From contig JANYDZ010000564.1 in the NCBI GenBank assembly GCA_025363375.1, positions 1 to 8,812 of the forward strand: a stretch of DNA of 8,812 bases. The letters run 5' to 3'. How positions within the stretch are numbered: position 1 is the first letter of the stretch; every line of letters starts with the position of its first letter. This stretch comes from Hyphomicrobiales bacterium (GTDB lineage: Bacteria > Pseudomonadota > Alphaproteobacteria > Rhizobiales > Beijerinckiaceae). Both the position numbers and the translations under genes were made by a program. Under the pieces are notes generated by a model that made no database searches, was not told the origin of the DNA, and saw nothing but the letters and a program-made list of their open reading frames with translations. Below are positions 1 through 6,527 of this stretch, piece after piece.

Positions 1-914
1 GCCACGTCGTCGCGCAGCCGTTCGTCCATCTGCACGTCCTCCATGAAACCCGCCGCGTCCGTGATCGATTCAAACGGATAATCCGCCGAGAACATCACGC
101 GCGAACGCCCCAGCGCCGCGATCGAGCAATCCACCGGCTCGCGCGAATACATGCCGGAGATGGTCACCGCGATATTGTCGATGACGTATTGCGACACGTC
201 CTTCTTCATCTTGACGCCGTACAGGGTTTTGGCGCGGCTATCGAGGCGCCAGAGCATGAACGGCAGGCTCTCGCCGCAATGGCCCAGCAGCAGCAGCGCC
301 TTGGGGAACCGCTCGAACACGCCGCCGAAAATGATGCGCAGCGCGTGCGTGCCGGTCTCCACGCCCCAGCCCCAAGTGGCGCGCATGATCACCTTGTAGT
401 CGCCGTAGCCGTCGTACATGCGCACGGGGTCGGCGGGATGCAGATAGATCGGGGCGCCAAGCTCCTCGGCCTTGGCCCAGAAGGGATCGAACTGGCGCTC
501 GTCGAGATAATGACCGAGCGTCTGGCCGTTGATCATCGCGCCCTTGAAGCCCATTTTCACGCAGCGCTCCAGCTCGGCGGCGGCGGCTTTGGGATCCTGC
601 AGGGCGATATGCGCGAAACCCTCGTAGCGCGAGGACCGCTTCTGGATTTCGGCGGCGAGGAAATCGTTGGATTCCGCCGCCTTGTAGGCGGCGCGCGCCG
701 CGTCGGGCTCGATCTGCACGCCGGGACCGGCGATCGACAGCACGGATTTTTCAATCCCCGCGGCGTCGAGTTCGCCGAGGCGCAAATCGCCGAAATTCGT
801 CAACCGCGCGTAAATCGGCTCGAAAACCGCGGGCGGCACCAGCGACATCGTCGGCCGCCAGTATTCTTCCAGACCCGGCGACATGAAGTGTTCCTCGAGA
901 GCGATTTTCTTCAT
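1..914 (-). CDS. Amidohydrolase-2 family protein, gamma-resorcylate decarboxylase-like (3' partial)
   Basis: This minus-strand gene runs off the left edge after 304 full codons; related decarboxylases have about 325 residues, so only some 20-25 are missing. The protein starts MKKIALEEHF. The expected TIM-barrel metal site is visible: Glu7 and His9 (the ExH variant that replaces HxH), His159 in YLHP, His212 and Glu215 in GHCGE, and Asp278 in FSADYPFE. From family knowledge, this set matches gamma-resorcylate and 2,3-dihydroxybenzoate decarboxylases (Glu/His/His/Asp around one divalent metal), which remove or add CO2 on hydroxylated aromatic acids without a cofactor. It is probably cytosolic, as no signal peptide is seen. 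The ATG at 914-912 has only a weak GGA a few bases upstream. It is divergent from the cyclase operon, so it may share control with it. The exact substrate is unknown; a hydrolase of the same superfamily is the main alternative. Confidence 0.85.
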   Translation of the reverse strand, partial: MKKIALEEHFMSPGLEEYWRPTMSLVPPAVFEPIYARLTNFGDLRLGELDAAGIEKSVLSIAGPGVQIEPDAARAAYKAAESNDFLAAEIQKRSSRYEGFAHIALQDPKAAAAELERCVKMGFKGAMINGQTLGHYLDERQFDPFWAKAEELGAPIYLHPADPVRMYDGYGDYKVIMRATWGWGVETGTHALRIIFGGVFERFPKALLLLGHCGESLPFMLWRLDSRAKTLYGVKMKKDVSQYVIDNIAVTISGMYSREPVDCSIAALGRSRVMFSADYPFESITDAAGFMEDVQMDERLRDDV

Positions 915-1006
915 TTTGAGTTCCGGTTTGAGTCTTGCGAAAGCGATGGCCGGACGATACGGTTGCGGCGCATTTGCGGTCAATAGCACCGTCGGGAGAA
1001 GAAATC
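915..1006. promoter_or_regulatory. Divergent intergenic promoter region
   Basis: This 92-bp region separates the minus-strand amidohydrolase from the plus-strand operon and must hold at least the promoter of the first and probably that of the second. On the minus strand, TTGACC (983-978) followed 18 nt later by TATCGT (959-954) resembles a sigma-70 promoter, with about 39 nt between the -10 box and the ATG at 914. On the plus strand only a weak candidate is seen: TTGCGA (935-940), a 17-nt spacer, then TACGGT (958-963). The hexamer TTGCGG occurs at 963-968 and again at 974-979, 11 nt apart, about one helical turn. It overlaps both candidates and could be a regulator site. No regulator gene lies in the window. 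The boxes are by-eye matches only. Confidence 0.4.
994..1001 (+). promoter_or_regulatory. Ribosome binding site that fixes the cyclase start
   Basis: GGGAGAAG lies 5 nt before the GTG at 1007. The reading frame is open further upstream, to a TTG at 935, but no comparable Shine-Dalgarno sequence precedes that codon and the extra residues do not look like a conserved N-terminus. GTG 1007 is therefore preferred over TTG 935 and over the internal ATG at 1055. Confidence 0.65.
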
Positions 1007-1876
1007 GTGATCAACGTGCGCGGCGCCGATTATCAGGAAAATCTCAACAACGAGATGGGCCTGGAATTCTACAATCTTTCGCACCGTTTCGGTTATCAGT
1101 CGCCGAACTGGCCGTATTTCGAAGACGTGAAAATCGAACGCATTCACTATATGGCGAAGTCCGGCGTGCTGTCCCAGCGCATCACCACCTCCATGCACAA
1201 CACCACGCATATCGACGCGCCGGGCCATGTTGTCGCCGGCACCGCCTTCATCAACGAAATTCCGCTGCCGCATTTCTTTGGTTCAGGGATAGTCGTCTCG
1301 GTCCCGAAGAAGAAGTGGGAGCAGATCACCTATGACGATCTCGAGAAGGCGGCCGGCAAGGCCGTGCGCCCCAACGACGTGGTGATCGTCAACACCGGCT
1401 GGCACCATATCTACGAGGACAACGAAGATTATTTCGCGCGCGCTCCAGGCTTCGTGCCCTCCGCCGCCGACTGGTTCGTCGAGAAGAAGGTGAAGGTCGT
1501 CGGCCATGACACGCAGGCCAACGATCATCCCCTCGCCACCGCCATCGGCCCGCAGCGCAACGGTCCTTTGTTGCCGCACCTCAAGGAAGAATATTTCGAA
1601 TGGTCCGGGGGGCGCGACTGGAAAGACGATTTTCCCGAATGGGAGCCGGTGCACAGAAAACTCTTCACCAACGGCATTCTCGGCATCGAGAACGTCGGCG
1701 GCGATCTCGACAAGGTCACCGGCAAGCGCGTCACCTTCGCCTTCTTCCCGTGGAACTGGGAGCGCGGCGACGGCTGCATCATCCGCCTCGTAGCAATTTG
1801 CGATCCAAAGCAAGGCTATCGTATCGAGACGGGAGAGGCTTTCGGTCCGGGCGCGCCAAAGTTCATGGGCCCGTAA
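1007..1876 (+). CDS. Cyclase family protein (kynurenine formamidase/isatin hydrolase-like metal hydrolase)
   Basis: This is a 289-residue protein read from a GTG start. It carries the hallmark motif of the cyclase family (Pfam PF04199) as H64-NTT-H68-I-D70-APG-H74, the HxxxHxDxxxH metal-binding pattern. Further family-like positions are the GHD stretch at 166-168, His216, and the LGIENVGG segment near 225-232, followed by a C-terminal beta-strand with FAFFPWNWERG. Known family members (KynB, isatin hydrolase) hydrolyse amide or cyclic amide bonds with Zn or Mn; others are uncharacterised cyclases. It is longer than KynB (about 210 residues), with extra sequence at both ends and around 190-215. 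No signal peptide is seen, so it is likely cytosolic. It is the first gene of the plus-strand cluster, 47 nt before a cupin gene, which suggests an early hydrolytic or ring-opening step. The absence of kyn genes makes a tryptophan role unlikely. The substrate is unknown. Confidence 0.85.
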   Translation: MINVRGADYQENLNNEMGLEFYNLSHRFGYQSPNWPYFEDVKIERIHYMAKSGVLSQRITTSMHNTTHIDAPGHVVAGTAFINEIPLPHFFGSGIVVSVPKKKWEQITYDDLEKAAGKAVRPNDVVIVNTGWHHIYEDNEDYFARAPGFVPSAADWFVEKKVKVVGHDTQANDHPLATAIGPQRNGPLLPHLKEEYFEWSGGRDWKDDFPEWEPVHRKLFTNGILGIENVGGDLDKVTGKRVTFAFFPWNWERGDGCIIRLVAICDPKQGYRIETGEAFGPGAPKFMGP

Positions 1877-1911
1877 ATCGACGCGCGATCGCGGCCACAA
1901 ACGCCTGACAC

Positions 1912-1917
1912 AGGAGA
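1912..1917 (+). promoter_or_regulatory. Ribosome binding site for the cupin GTG start
   Basis: AGGAGA is placed 6 nt before the GTG at 1924. It is a near-perfect Shine-Dalgarno sequence and supports this rare start codon over any internal ATG. It lies in the 47-nt gap after the cyclase gene, where no other feature is seen. Confidence 0.65.
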
Positions 1918-1923
1918 AAACGC

Positions 1924-2274
1924 GTGCTTGCCAAGAAATTTTCGGACGCAAAACCCTATGACGCCGTCAATCACCGCGGCAACCTCGGCCTGCGCCTGCA
2001 GGGCTTCGAGCCGGGCGGCCCGACCAACCAATGGGTCGGCCTCTCGCACTTTCTGCCCGGCGGCGGCGCCGGGCCGGACTCCACGCCCTTCGAGAAGATC
2101 TATGTCGTGCTCGAAGGCGAAATGACCGTGATCGTCGACGGCAAGGAAACATTGCTGCGCAAGCTCGATTCCTGCACCATCGCGCCCAACGAGGCGCGCG
2201 AAATCGTCAATCGCGGCAATTCGGTTTGCTCGATGATCGTCGTCGTGCCCTATCCGCCGGGCCACAAGGCCTGA
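1924..2274 (+). CDS. Small single-domain cupin protein
   Basis: This 116-residue protein starts at GTG and has the small beta-barrel pattern of the cupin_2 family. Motif 1 is seen as PGGGAGPDSTPFEKIYVVLEG (45-65) and motif 2 as IAPNEAREIVN (86-96). The glutamate of motif 1 (Glu57), the YVVLEGE strand and the Asn of motif 2 (Asn96) are kept. The two histidines of motif 1 are replaced within GPDS, and the motif 2 histidine position appears to be Arg92. A canonical metal site is therefore not visible. Family members act as dioxygenases, isomerases, decarboxylases or ligand sensors. Lacking the metal ligands, this one may be a binding or accessory protein, or may use other residues (His17, His42 and His114 are the only histidines). 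It lies between the cyclase and the binding-protein gene, so it probably serves the same pathway. Its function is not assigned. Confidence 0.8.
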   Translation: MLAKKFSDAKPYDAVNHRGNLGLRLQGFEPGGPTNQWVGLSHFLPGGGAGPDSTPFEKIYVVLEGEMTVIVDGKETLLRKLDSCTIAPNEAREIVNRGNSVCSMIVVVPYPPGHKA

Positions 2275-2281
2275 GCTTTTC

Positions 2282-2307
2282 CGGGGAGCGTTTCGCGACG
2301 CTCCCCG
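2282..2307 (+). terminator. Strong intergenic hairpin, possible terminator or attenuator
   Basis: A perfect 10-bp inverted repeat (CGGGGAGCGT at 2282-2291 pairing with ACGCTCCCCG at 2298-2307) encloses a 6-nt loop, TTCGCG. It begins 8 nt after the cupin stop and is followed by TTTGTCGTT, which is only a weak T-tract. It could be a leaky rho-independent terminator, or a structure that protects the 3' end of the upstream mRNA or sets different levels for the binding-protein gene. The Shine-Dalgarno sequence of the next gene (near 2319-2326) lies just outside the stem, so the hairpin should not hide it. Confidence 0.6.
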
Positions 2308-2332
2308 TTTGTCGTTCAAGGGAGGGTCGAAG

Positions 2333-3352
2333 ATGAAATCTGTTCAACTTGCCGCCGCGCTGGCTCTAGCCCTCGGCCTTTCTCCCGCGCTCGCGCAGGA
2401 CGCGCCGGTGCAATTGCGTCTCGCGCATTTTGTGCCGCCCGCGCATCCTTTGCAGGCCACTTTCGAGGCCTGGGGCGCCTCGCTCAAGGCCGCGTCCGGC
2501 GGCTCGATCTCCTTGACGGTCTTCCCCTCTGAACAATTGGGCAAAGCCTTCGACGGCTATGATCTCGCGCGCGACGGCGTCGCTGATCTCTCCCTCGCCA
2601 ATCCCGGCTATCAGCCCGGACGCTTTCCCCTGTCTTCGGCCGCTGAATTGCCTTTCACGATCTCCGACGGCAAGCGCGGCAACGCGGCGGTCGACGCCTG
2701 GTATCGCAATTACGCGCAACGCGAGATGAAGGATGTTTACGTCTGCGTCTCCTTCCTGCGCACCAACGCCTATTTCCAGTCGGTGAGCAAACCCATCGTC
2801 GTGCCCGCCGACATAAAGGGCATGCGCATTCGCCCCTCCGACGGCACAATCGCCGCGTTGGTGACCTTGCTGGGCGGCTCCAACGTGCAGGCTTCCGCGC
2901 CCGCCTCGCGCGACGTGCTGGAGCGCGGCGTCGCCGACGCGACGGTGTTTCCGTGGGGCTCCACCCTGCTGTTCGGCATCGACAAGGTCGTCAAATATCA
3001 CCTCGATATGCCGACCGAAATGGGCTTCTTCGTGCTCGCGATGAACAAGGGCAAGTATGACCGCATGAGCGCCGGCCAGAAGAAGGTCATGGACGCCCAT
3101 TGCAACACCGAATGGGCCAACAAGATCGCCGACCCCTGGACCGAATTTGAGGAGAACGGCCTCGACAAGATGGCCGCCCAGCCCGGCCATGTCGTCGCCA
3201 AGCCCGCGCCCGCTCAAGTCGATCTGTGGCGCGCCGCCGCCAGGCCCCTGACGGAACAATGGACGCGGGACGCGGCGAAGGCGGGTTTTGACACAACCCG
3301 GGCGCTCGAAGAGCTCAACGCGAGTCTCGCCAAATACAACGCCAAACTCTGA
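2333..3352 (+). CDS. TRAP-type (DctP family) periplasmic substrate-binding protein
   Basis: This 339-residue protein starts at ATG 2333, 6 nt after AAGGGAGGG. Residues 1-21 are a Sec signal peptide with a hydrophobic Leu/Ala core and a likely cut after ALA21. The mature part opens with the typical DctP strand (QLRLAHFVPPAHPL, 27-40), followed by the Q-L-G element (68-70), the DGVADLSLANPGYQPGRFPL segment (81-100), and KGMRIRPSDG (162-171). Arg167 matches the conserved arginine that binds the carboxylate of the ligand in this family. The expected ligand is thus an organic acid held in the periplasm. In the family, the partner is a DctQ/DctM membrane pair. Neither is present here; instead four Liv-type ABC genes follow. 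It may be the binding protein for that ABC transporter, or an orphan whose TRAP partner lies elsewhere. The ligand is unknown. Confidence 0.85.
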   Translation: MKSVQLAAALALALGLSPALAQDAPVQLRLAHFVPPAHPLQATFEAWGASLKAASGGSISLTVFPSEQLGKAFDGYDLARDGVADLSLANPGYQPGRFPLSSAAELPFTISDGKRGNAAVDAWYRNYAQREMKDVYVCVSFLRTNAYFQSVSKPIVVPADIKGMRIRPSDGTIAALVTLLGGSNVQASAPASRDVLERGVADATVFPWGSTLLFGIDKVVKYHLDMPTEMGFFVLAMNKGKYDRMSAGQKKVMDAHCNTEWANKIADPWTEFEENGLDKMAAQPGHVVAKPAPAQVDLWRAAARPLTEQWTRDAAKAGFDTTRALEELNASLAKYNAKL

Positions 3353-3375
3353 CGCGACAAACGGGACCAAATGAA

Positions 3376-4179
3376 ATGACCGACTCCTTCCTGAGCAATC
3401 CGCTCTCCGTGTTCGACATCAAGGGCAAAGTGGCCGTCGTCACAGGCGCATCGGGCGCGTTCGGCGCGCTGGCGGCGAAAATTCTCGCCGGCTCCGGCTG
3501 CAAGCTGGTTCTGACCGCGGGCAAGAAAGCCGACCTCGACGCCATCGCGGACGAATGCAAAAAAATGGGCGCGGAAGTGGAAGCGCTCAACGCGCGTCCC
3601 TCCACCGAGGAAATCTGCGCCGAAATCGTCGAAGCCGGCGTCAGGCGCTTCGGCGGCGTCGATATTCTCGTCATGGGCTCCGGCAAGAACGACGTCTCGA
3701 AAATTGTCGATATGACGCCCGCGCGTTTTCTCGACGTGATGGACGCCAACGTCACCCAATCCTGGCTGATGGCGCGCGCCTGCTCGAAACAGATGATCGC
3801 GCAGGGGCGCGGCGGCAAGATTGTGCTCATGTCGTCGGCGCGCGGCCTGCTCGGCCATCCCGCCGGCTATACCGCCTATTGCGCGTCGAAATCCGCCGTC
3901 GACGGCATGACCAAGGCGCTCGGCTGCGAACTCGGGCCTTTGGGCGTTACCGTCAACGCCATTGCGCCGACCGTGTTCCGCTCGCCGCTGACGCAATGGA
4001 TGTTCGAGGACAACGACAACGCGAAAGCCGTGCGCGCGGGCTTTCTGTCGCGCGTGCCAAAGGGCCGCCTTGGCGAGGCCTCCGATCTCGCGGGGCCCCT
4101 GCTGTTCCTCGCCTCCGCCGCGTCGGATTTCTACACCGGCCATATTCTTTACGCCGACGGCGGCTACACGGCGGGCTGA
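3376..4179 (+). CDS. Short-chain dehydrogenase/reductase (SDR) family oxidoreductase
   Basis: This 267-residue protein has the length of a classical SDR. The Rossmann dinucleotide-binding loop is TGASGAFG (23-30), a variant of TGxxxGxG in which Phe29 stands at the x position. The catalytic set is Asn125, Ser154 (MSSARG), Tyr168 and Lys172 (YCASK). The NNAG motif that usually follows beta-4 is replaced by MGSGKND (100-106). The C-terminal half keeps VNAIAPTVFRSP and the DGGYT end. It would oxidise or reduce a hydroxyl/keto group with NAD(P); the substrate cannot be read from sequence. The ATG at 3376 is chosen because the nearby ATG at 3371 reaches a stop after one codon; only a weak GGGA (3363-3366) precedes it. 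It follows the binding-protein gene by 23 nt and precedes the next dehydrogenase by 3 nt, so they are surely co-transcribed. Confidence 0.9.
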   Translation: MTDSFLSNPLSVFDIKGKVAVVTGASGAFGALAAKILAGSGCKLVLTAGKKADLDAIADECKKMGAEVEALNARPSTEEICAEIVEAGVRRFGGVDILVMGSGKNDVSKIVDMTPARFLDVMDANVTQSWLMARACSKQMIAQGRGGKIVLMSSARGLLGHPAGYTAYCASKSAVDGMTKALGCELGPLGVTVNAIAPTVFRSPLTQWMFEDNDNAKAVRAGFLSRVPKGRLGEASDLAGPLLFLASAASDFYTGHILYADGGYTAG

Positions 4180-4182
4180 TAA

Positions 4183-5091
4183 ATGGCGCAAAAACCGCAT
4201 ATCGCTGTTCTCGGCGCCGGACTCATGGGCCACGGCATCGGGCAGATTTTCGCCCTGCGCGGGTTTGAGGTTTCGATCTACGATCCCGTTCAGGCGGCGC
4301 TTGATTCGTTGCGAGCGCGCATCGTCGCCAACCTGCGCGATCTCGGCGAGGATCAAACCGCCGTCGAACGCGTGACGCCTTGCGCCACCATCGAGGCCGC
4401 CGTGAGGAACGCGGACTTCGTTGTCGAGGCCGCGCTCGAAAATCTCGAAGTGAAGCAAAAGCTCTTTGCCGAGGTGGAGAAACACGCGCGCGAAGATGCG
4501 GTCCTCTCCAGCAACACCTCCGTCATCCCGATCACGCGGATCATGATCGGGATCGCGAACGGGGCGCGCACGATCGGCACGCATTGGTGGAACCCGCCTT
4601 TCCTCGTTCCGCTCGTCGAAGTTATCGGCACCGACCGCACTTCGCAGGCGACGATCGATTGGACGATGGCCCTGCACAAGGGCATCGGCAAGACGCCCGT
4701 GCATGTGAAGAAGGACGTGCCCGGCTTCGTCGGCAACCGCTTGCAACACGCCCTCTGGCGCGAGGCGATCTCGCTGGTCGAAAACGGCGTCTGCGACGCC
4801 GAGACCGTCGATATCGTGGTGAAGGCGAGCTTCGGTCGCCGCCTCGCCGTGCTGGGCCCGCTGGAAAATGTCGATATGGTCGGCCTCGATCTCACCCAGG
4901 CCATTCACGACACTGTCCTGCCCGCGATCGACAACCGCCCGACGTCCTCGCCCCTGCTGCAAAAGCTTATGGACGAGGGAAAAATGGGCTTCAAGTCGGG
5001 CGAAGGCCTGCGCAAATGGAGCCCTGAGGAACAGGCCGCCTTGCGGCTGAAGGTTTTGCTGCATCTCAAAGCCGCGCGCGAAAAAGATTGA
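4183..5091 (+). CDS. 3-hydroxyacyl-CoA dehydrogenase family protein (NAD-dependent beta-hydroxy acid dehydrogenase)
   Basis: This 302-residue protein has an N-terminal Rossmann domain with GAGLMG (11-16) and an acidic residue at the end of beta-2 (Asp34) that suggests NAD rather than NADP. The SSNTS segment (109-113) is typical of the family. The catalytic pair His134 (in THWWNPP) and Glu146 (in PLVEV) shows the same 12-residue spacing as known enzymes. The family signature DVPGFVGNRLQ (178-188) opens the C-terminal helical domain. Relatives at this stand-alone size include 3-hydroxybutyryl-CoA dehydrogenase and enzymes for free hydroxy acids such as L-carnitine dehydrogenase and L-gulonate 3-dehydrogenase. 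The WWNPP in place of the common FFNP, together with the BKACE gene downstream, favours a free beta-hydroxy acid as substrate; this is inference. No crotonase domain is fused. It starts 3 nt after the SDR gene. Confidence 0.88.
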   Translation: MAQKPHIAVLGAGLMGHGIGQIFALRGFEVSIYDPVQAALDSLRARIVANLRDLGEDQTAVERVTPCATIEAAVRNADFVVEAALENLEVKQKLFAEVEKHAREDAVLSSNTSVIPITRIMIGIANGARTIGTHWWNPPFLVPLVEVIGTDRTSQATIDWTMALHKGIGKTPVHVKKDVPGFVGNRLQHALWREAISLVENGVCDAETVDIVVKASFGRRLAVLGPLENVDMVGLDLTQAIHDTVLPAIDNRPTSSPLLQKLMDEGKMGFKSGEGLRKWSPEEQAALRLKVLLHLKAAREKD

Positions 5092-5098
5092 CATCGGC

Positions 5099-5827
5099 AT
5101 GGCGCCCATCCTCGCGCTTGTGAATCTATCGAAGCGTTTCGGCGCGATCGTCGTCGCCAACAATGTCAGCGTCGACGTGCCCCGCGGCCAGGCCCTTGGC
5201 ATCATCGGCCCCAACGGCGCGGGCAAGACAACCCTCTTCGGCATGGTCACGGGCGCGGTGACGCCCGACGCGGGACGCGTGGCCTTCAACGGCGCCGACG
5301 TCACGCGCCTCTCGCCCGCGCAACGCTGCCGTCTCGGCGTCGCGCGCTCATTCCAGGTTCCGCAGCCCTTCGGCGGCATGAGCGTGTTTGAAAATCTGCT
5401 TGTCGCCGCGCGCATGGGCGCCGGCCTCGGCGCGGGCGAAGCGGACCGCCTGTGCGTCGAAACGCTGGAGCGCTGTGGCCTCTGGGACCACGCCAACCGC
5501 AAGGCCGGTTCCCTCACGCTGCTGCAACGCAAGCGTCTCGAACTCGGGCGGGCGCTCGCCAGCAAGCCGAAACTGCTGCTGCTCGACGAGGTCGCCGGCG
5601 GCCTCACCGAGGAGGAATGCAAATCCCTCGTCGCTCTCGTCCGGGCGGTCAAGGACAGCGGCGTCACCATCGTCTGGATCGAGCATGTCGTGCACGCGCT
5701 GATCGCGGTTGTCGACAGGCTCGTGGTGTTGCACGGCGGCGCCCTGATCGCCGACGGCGATCCCGCGCAGGTCATTCACAGCCCCGAAGTCGCGGAAATC
5801 TACATGGGGATTCCCGCCGATGTCTGA
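5099..5827 (+). CDS. livG: ABC transporter ATP-binding protein, LivG type
   Basis: This is a 242-residue nucleotide-binding subunit of a branched-chain/hydrophobic amino acid type (HAAT) importer. Walker A is GPNGAGKT (37-44), the Q-loop region is ARSFQVPQPF (82-91) with the LivG-typical ENLLVAA after it, Walker B is LLLLDEVAGGL (159-169) with Glu164 as catalytic base, and the switch His196 is in WIEHV. The LSGGQ signature is degenerate: SLTLLQRKRLELGRAL (138-153) keeps only the Leu and Gln of the core. Divergent signatures of the form LTLxxRKRLELARAL are, to my knowledge, found in a LivG subgroup, so the protein need not be inactive; the LivF partner carries a full LSGGQ. It begins 7 nt after the dehydrogenase gene and its last 8 nt overlap the livF start. 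The symbol denotes the family; the cargo need not be an amino acid. Confidence 0.9.
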   Translation: MAPILALVNLSKRFGAIVVANNVSVDVPRGQALGIIGPNGAGKTTLFGMVTGAVTPDAGRVAFNGADVTRLSPAQRCRLGVARSFQVPQPFGGMSVFENLLVAARMGAGLGAGEADRLCVETLERCGLWDHANRKAGSLTLLQRKRLELGRALASKPKLLLLDEVAGGLTEEECKSLVALVRAVKDSGVTIVWIEHVVHALIAVVDRLVVLHGGALIADGDPAQVIHSPEVAEIYMGIPADV

Positions 5828-6524
5828 GACGCTGCTCTCCGTCAAAAACCTCGAGGCCTTTTACGGCGACTTTCAGGCCCTGTTCGGCGTGTCGCTCGAA
5901 ATCGGCGCCGGCGAAGTCGTCGCCATCGTCGGCGCCAACGGCGCGGGCAAGAGCACGCTTTTCAAAACAATCGCCGGCCAGATTCCTTCGCGCCGCGACG
6001 CCGTAACCTTTGCCGGAGAACCGATCGGCGGCCTGCGCGCGCACGACATTGTCAGGCGCGGCGTCGCGCTTGTGCCGGAAGGGCGCAGGCTGTTCCGCTC
6101 GCTCAGCGTTCAGGAGAATTTGCAAATCGGCGGCCAGGCCGGGCGCAAGGGCGCCTGGACCCTGGAGCGCGTTTACGGGCTGTTTCCGGCGCTGCGCGAG
6201 CGGCGCGCGCAACCCGCCGCCGAACTGTCCGGCGGCCAGCAACAGATGGTCGCCATCGGCCGCGCGCTGATGTCGAATCCCAAACTGCTGCTCTGCGACG
6301 AGATCAGCCTTGGCCTCGCGCCGATCATCGTGCGCGACATCTACGCGCGCTTGCCCATGATCGTCGCGGAAGGCACGTCGCTCGCCATCGTCGAACAGGA
6401 CATTGTACAGGCCCTCGCCGCTTCGACAAAGGTCTATTGCCTTCAAGAGGGCCGCGTCGCGCTCGCGGGCGCCAGTCAATCCGTCACGCGCGAAAAAATC
6501 GCCGCCGCCTATTTTGGAGTCTAG
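5820..6524 (+). CDS. livF: ABC transporter ATP-binding protein, LivF type
   Basis: This 234-residue protein is the second nucleotide-binding subunit. It shows Walker A GANGAGKS (38-45), the LivF hallmark LVPEGRRLFRSLSVQENL (84-101), a canonical LSGGQQQ signature (136-142), and Walker B LLLCDEISLGL (156-166). At the H-loop position it has VEQD (191-194) with Gln instead of His, which is normal for LivF. It should pair with the LivG protein on the cytoplasmic face of LivH and LivM to power import. The ATG at 5820 lies inside the end of livG (8-nt overlap), which suggests translational coupling. The C-terminus KIAAAYFGV matches the usual LivF end. Confidence 0.92.
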   Translation: MSETLLSVKNLEAFYGDFQALFGVSLEIGAGEVVAIVGANGAGKSTLFKTIAGQIPSRRDAVTFAGEPIGGLRAHDIVRRGVALVPEGRRLFRSLSVQENLQIGGQAGRKGAWTLERVYGLFPALRERRAQPAAELSGGQQQMVAIGRALMSNPKLLLCDEISLGLAPIIVRDIYARLPMIVAEGTSLAIVEQDIVQALAASTKVYCLQEGRVALAGASQSVTREKIAAAYFGV

Positions 6525-6527
6525 CCG

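Noticed and set aside
189..986. Plus-strand open frame of about 265 codons opposite the amidohydrolase.
   Set aside because: The minus-strand frame has the full amidohydrolase metal-ligand set. The plus-strand frame shows no motif and runs through the divergent promoter region.
935..1006. Upstream TTG extension of the cyclase gene.
   Set aside because: The extension lacks a ribosome site and resembles no conserved N-terminus, and it would place coding sequence over the likely promoter. GTG 1007 with GGGAGAAG is better supported.
1884..1893. Palindrome CGCGATCGCG after the cyclase stop.
   Set aside because: It is too short to be a terminator stem with a loop, and such CG/GATC palindromes are expected often in GC-rich DNA. 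No repeat of it near a promoter was seen.
2366..3370. Minus-strand open frame of about 334 codons opposite the binding-protein gene.
   Set aside because: The plus strand encodes a signal peptide and complete DctP features. The antisense translation shows no family pattern and no ribosome site.
3214..5775. Very long open frame on the minus strand, about 850 codons.
   Set aside because: It lies opposite the end of the binding-protein gene, the SDR, the HCDH-family gene and most of livG, all of which have clear family motifs. The translation is low-complexity, rich in Arg, Ala, Gly and His, with no recognisable domain. It is a mirror of the high GC bias in third codon positions.
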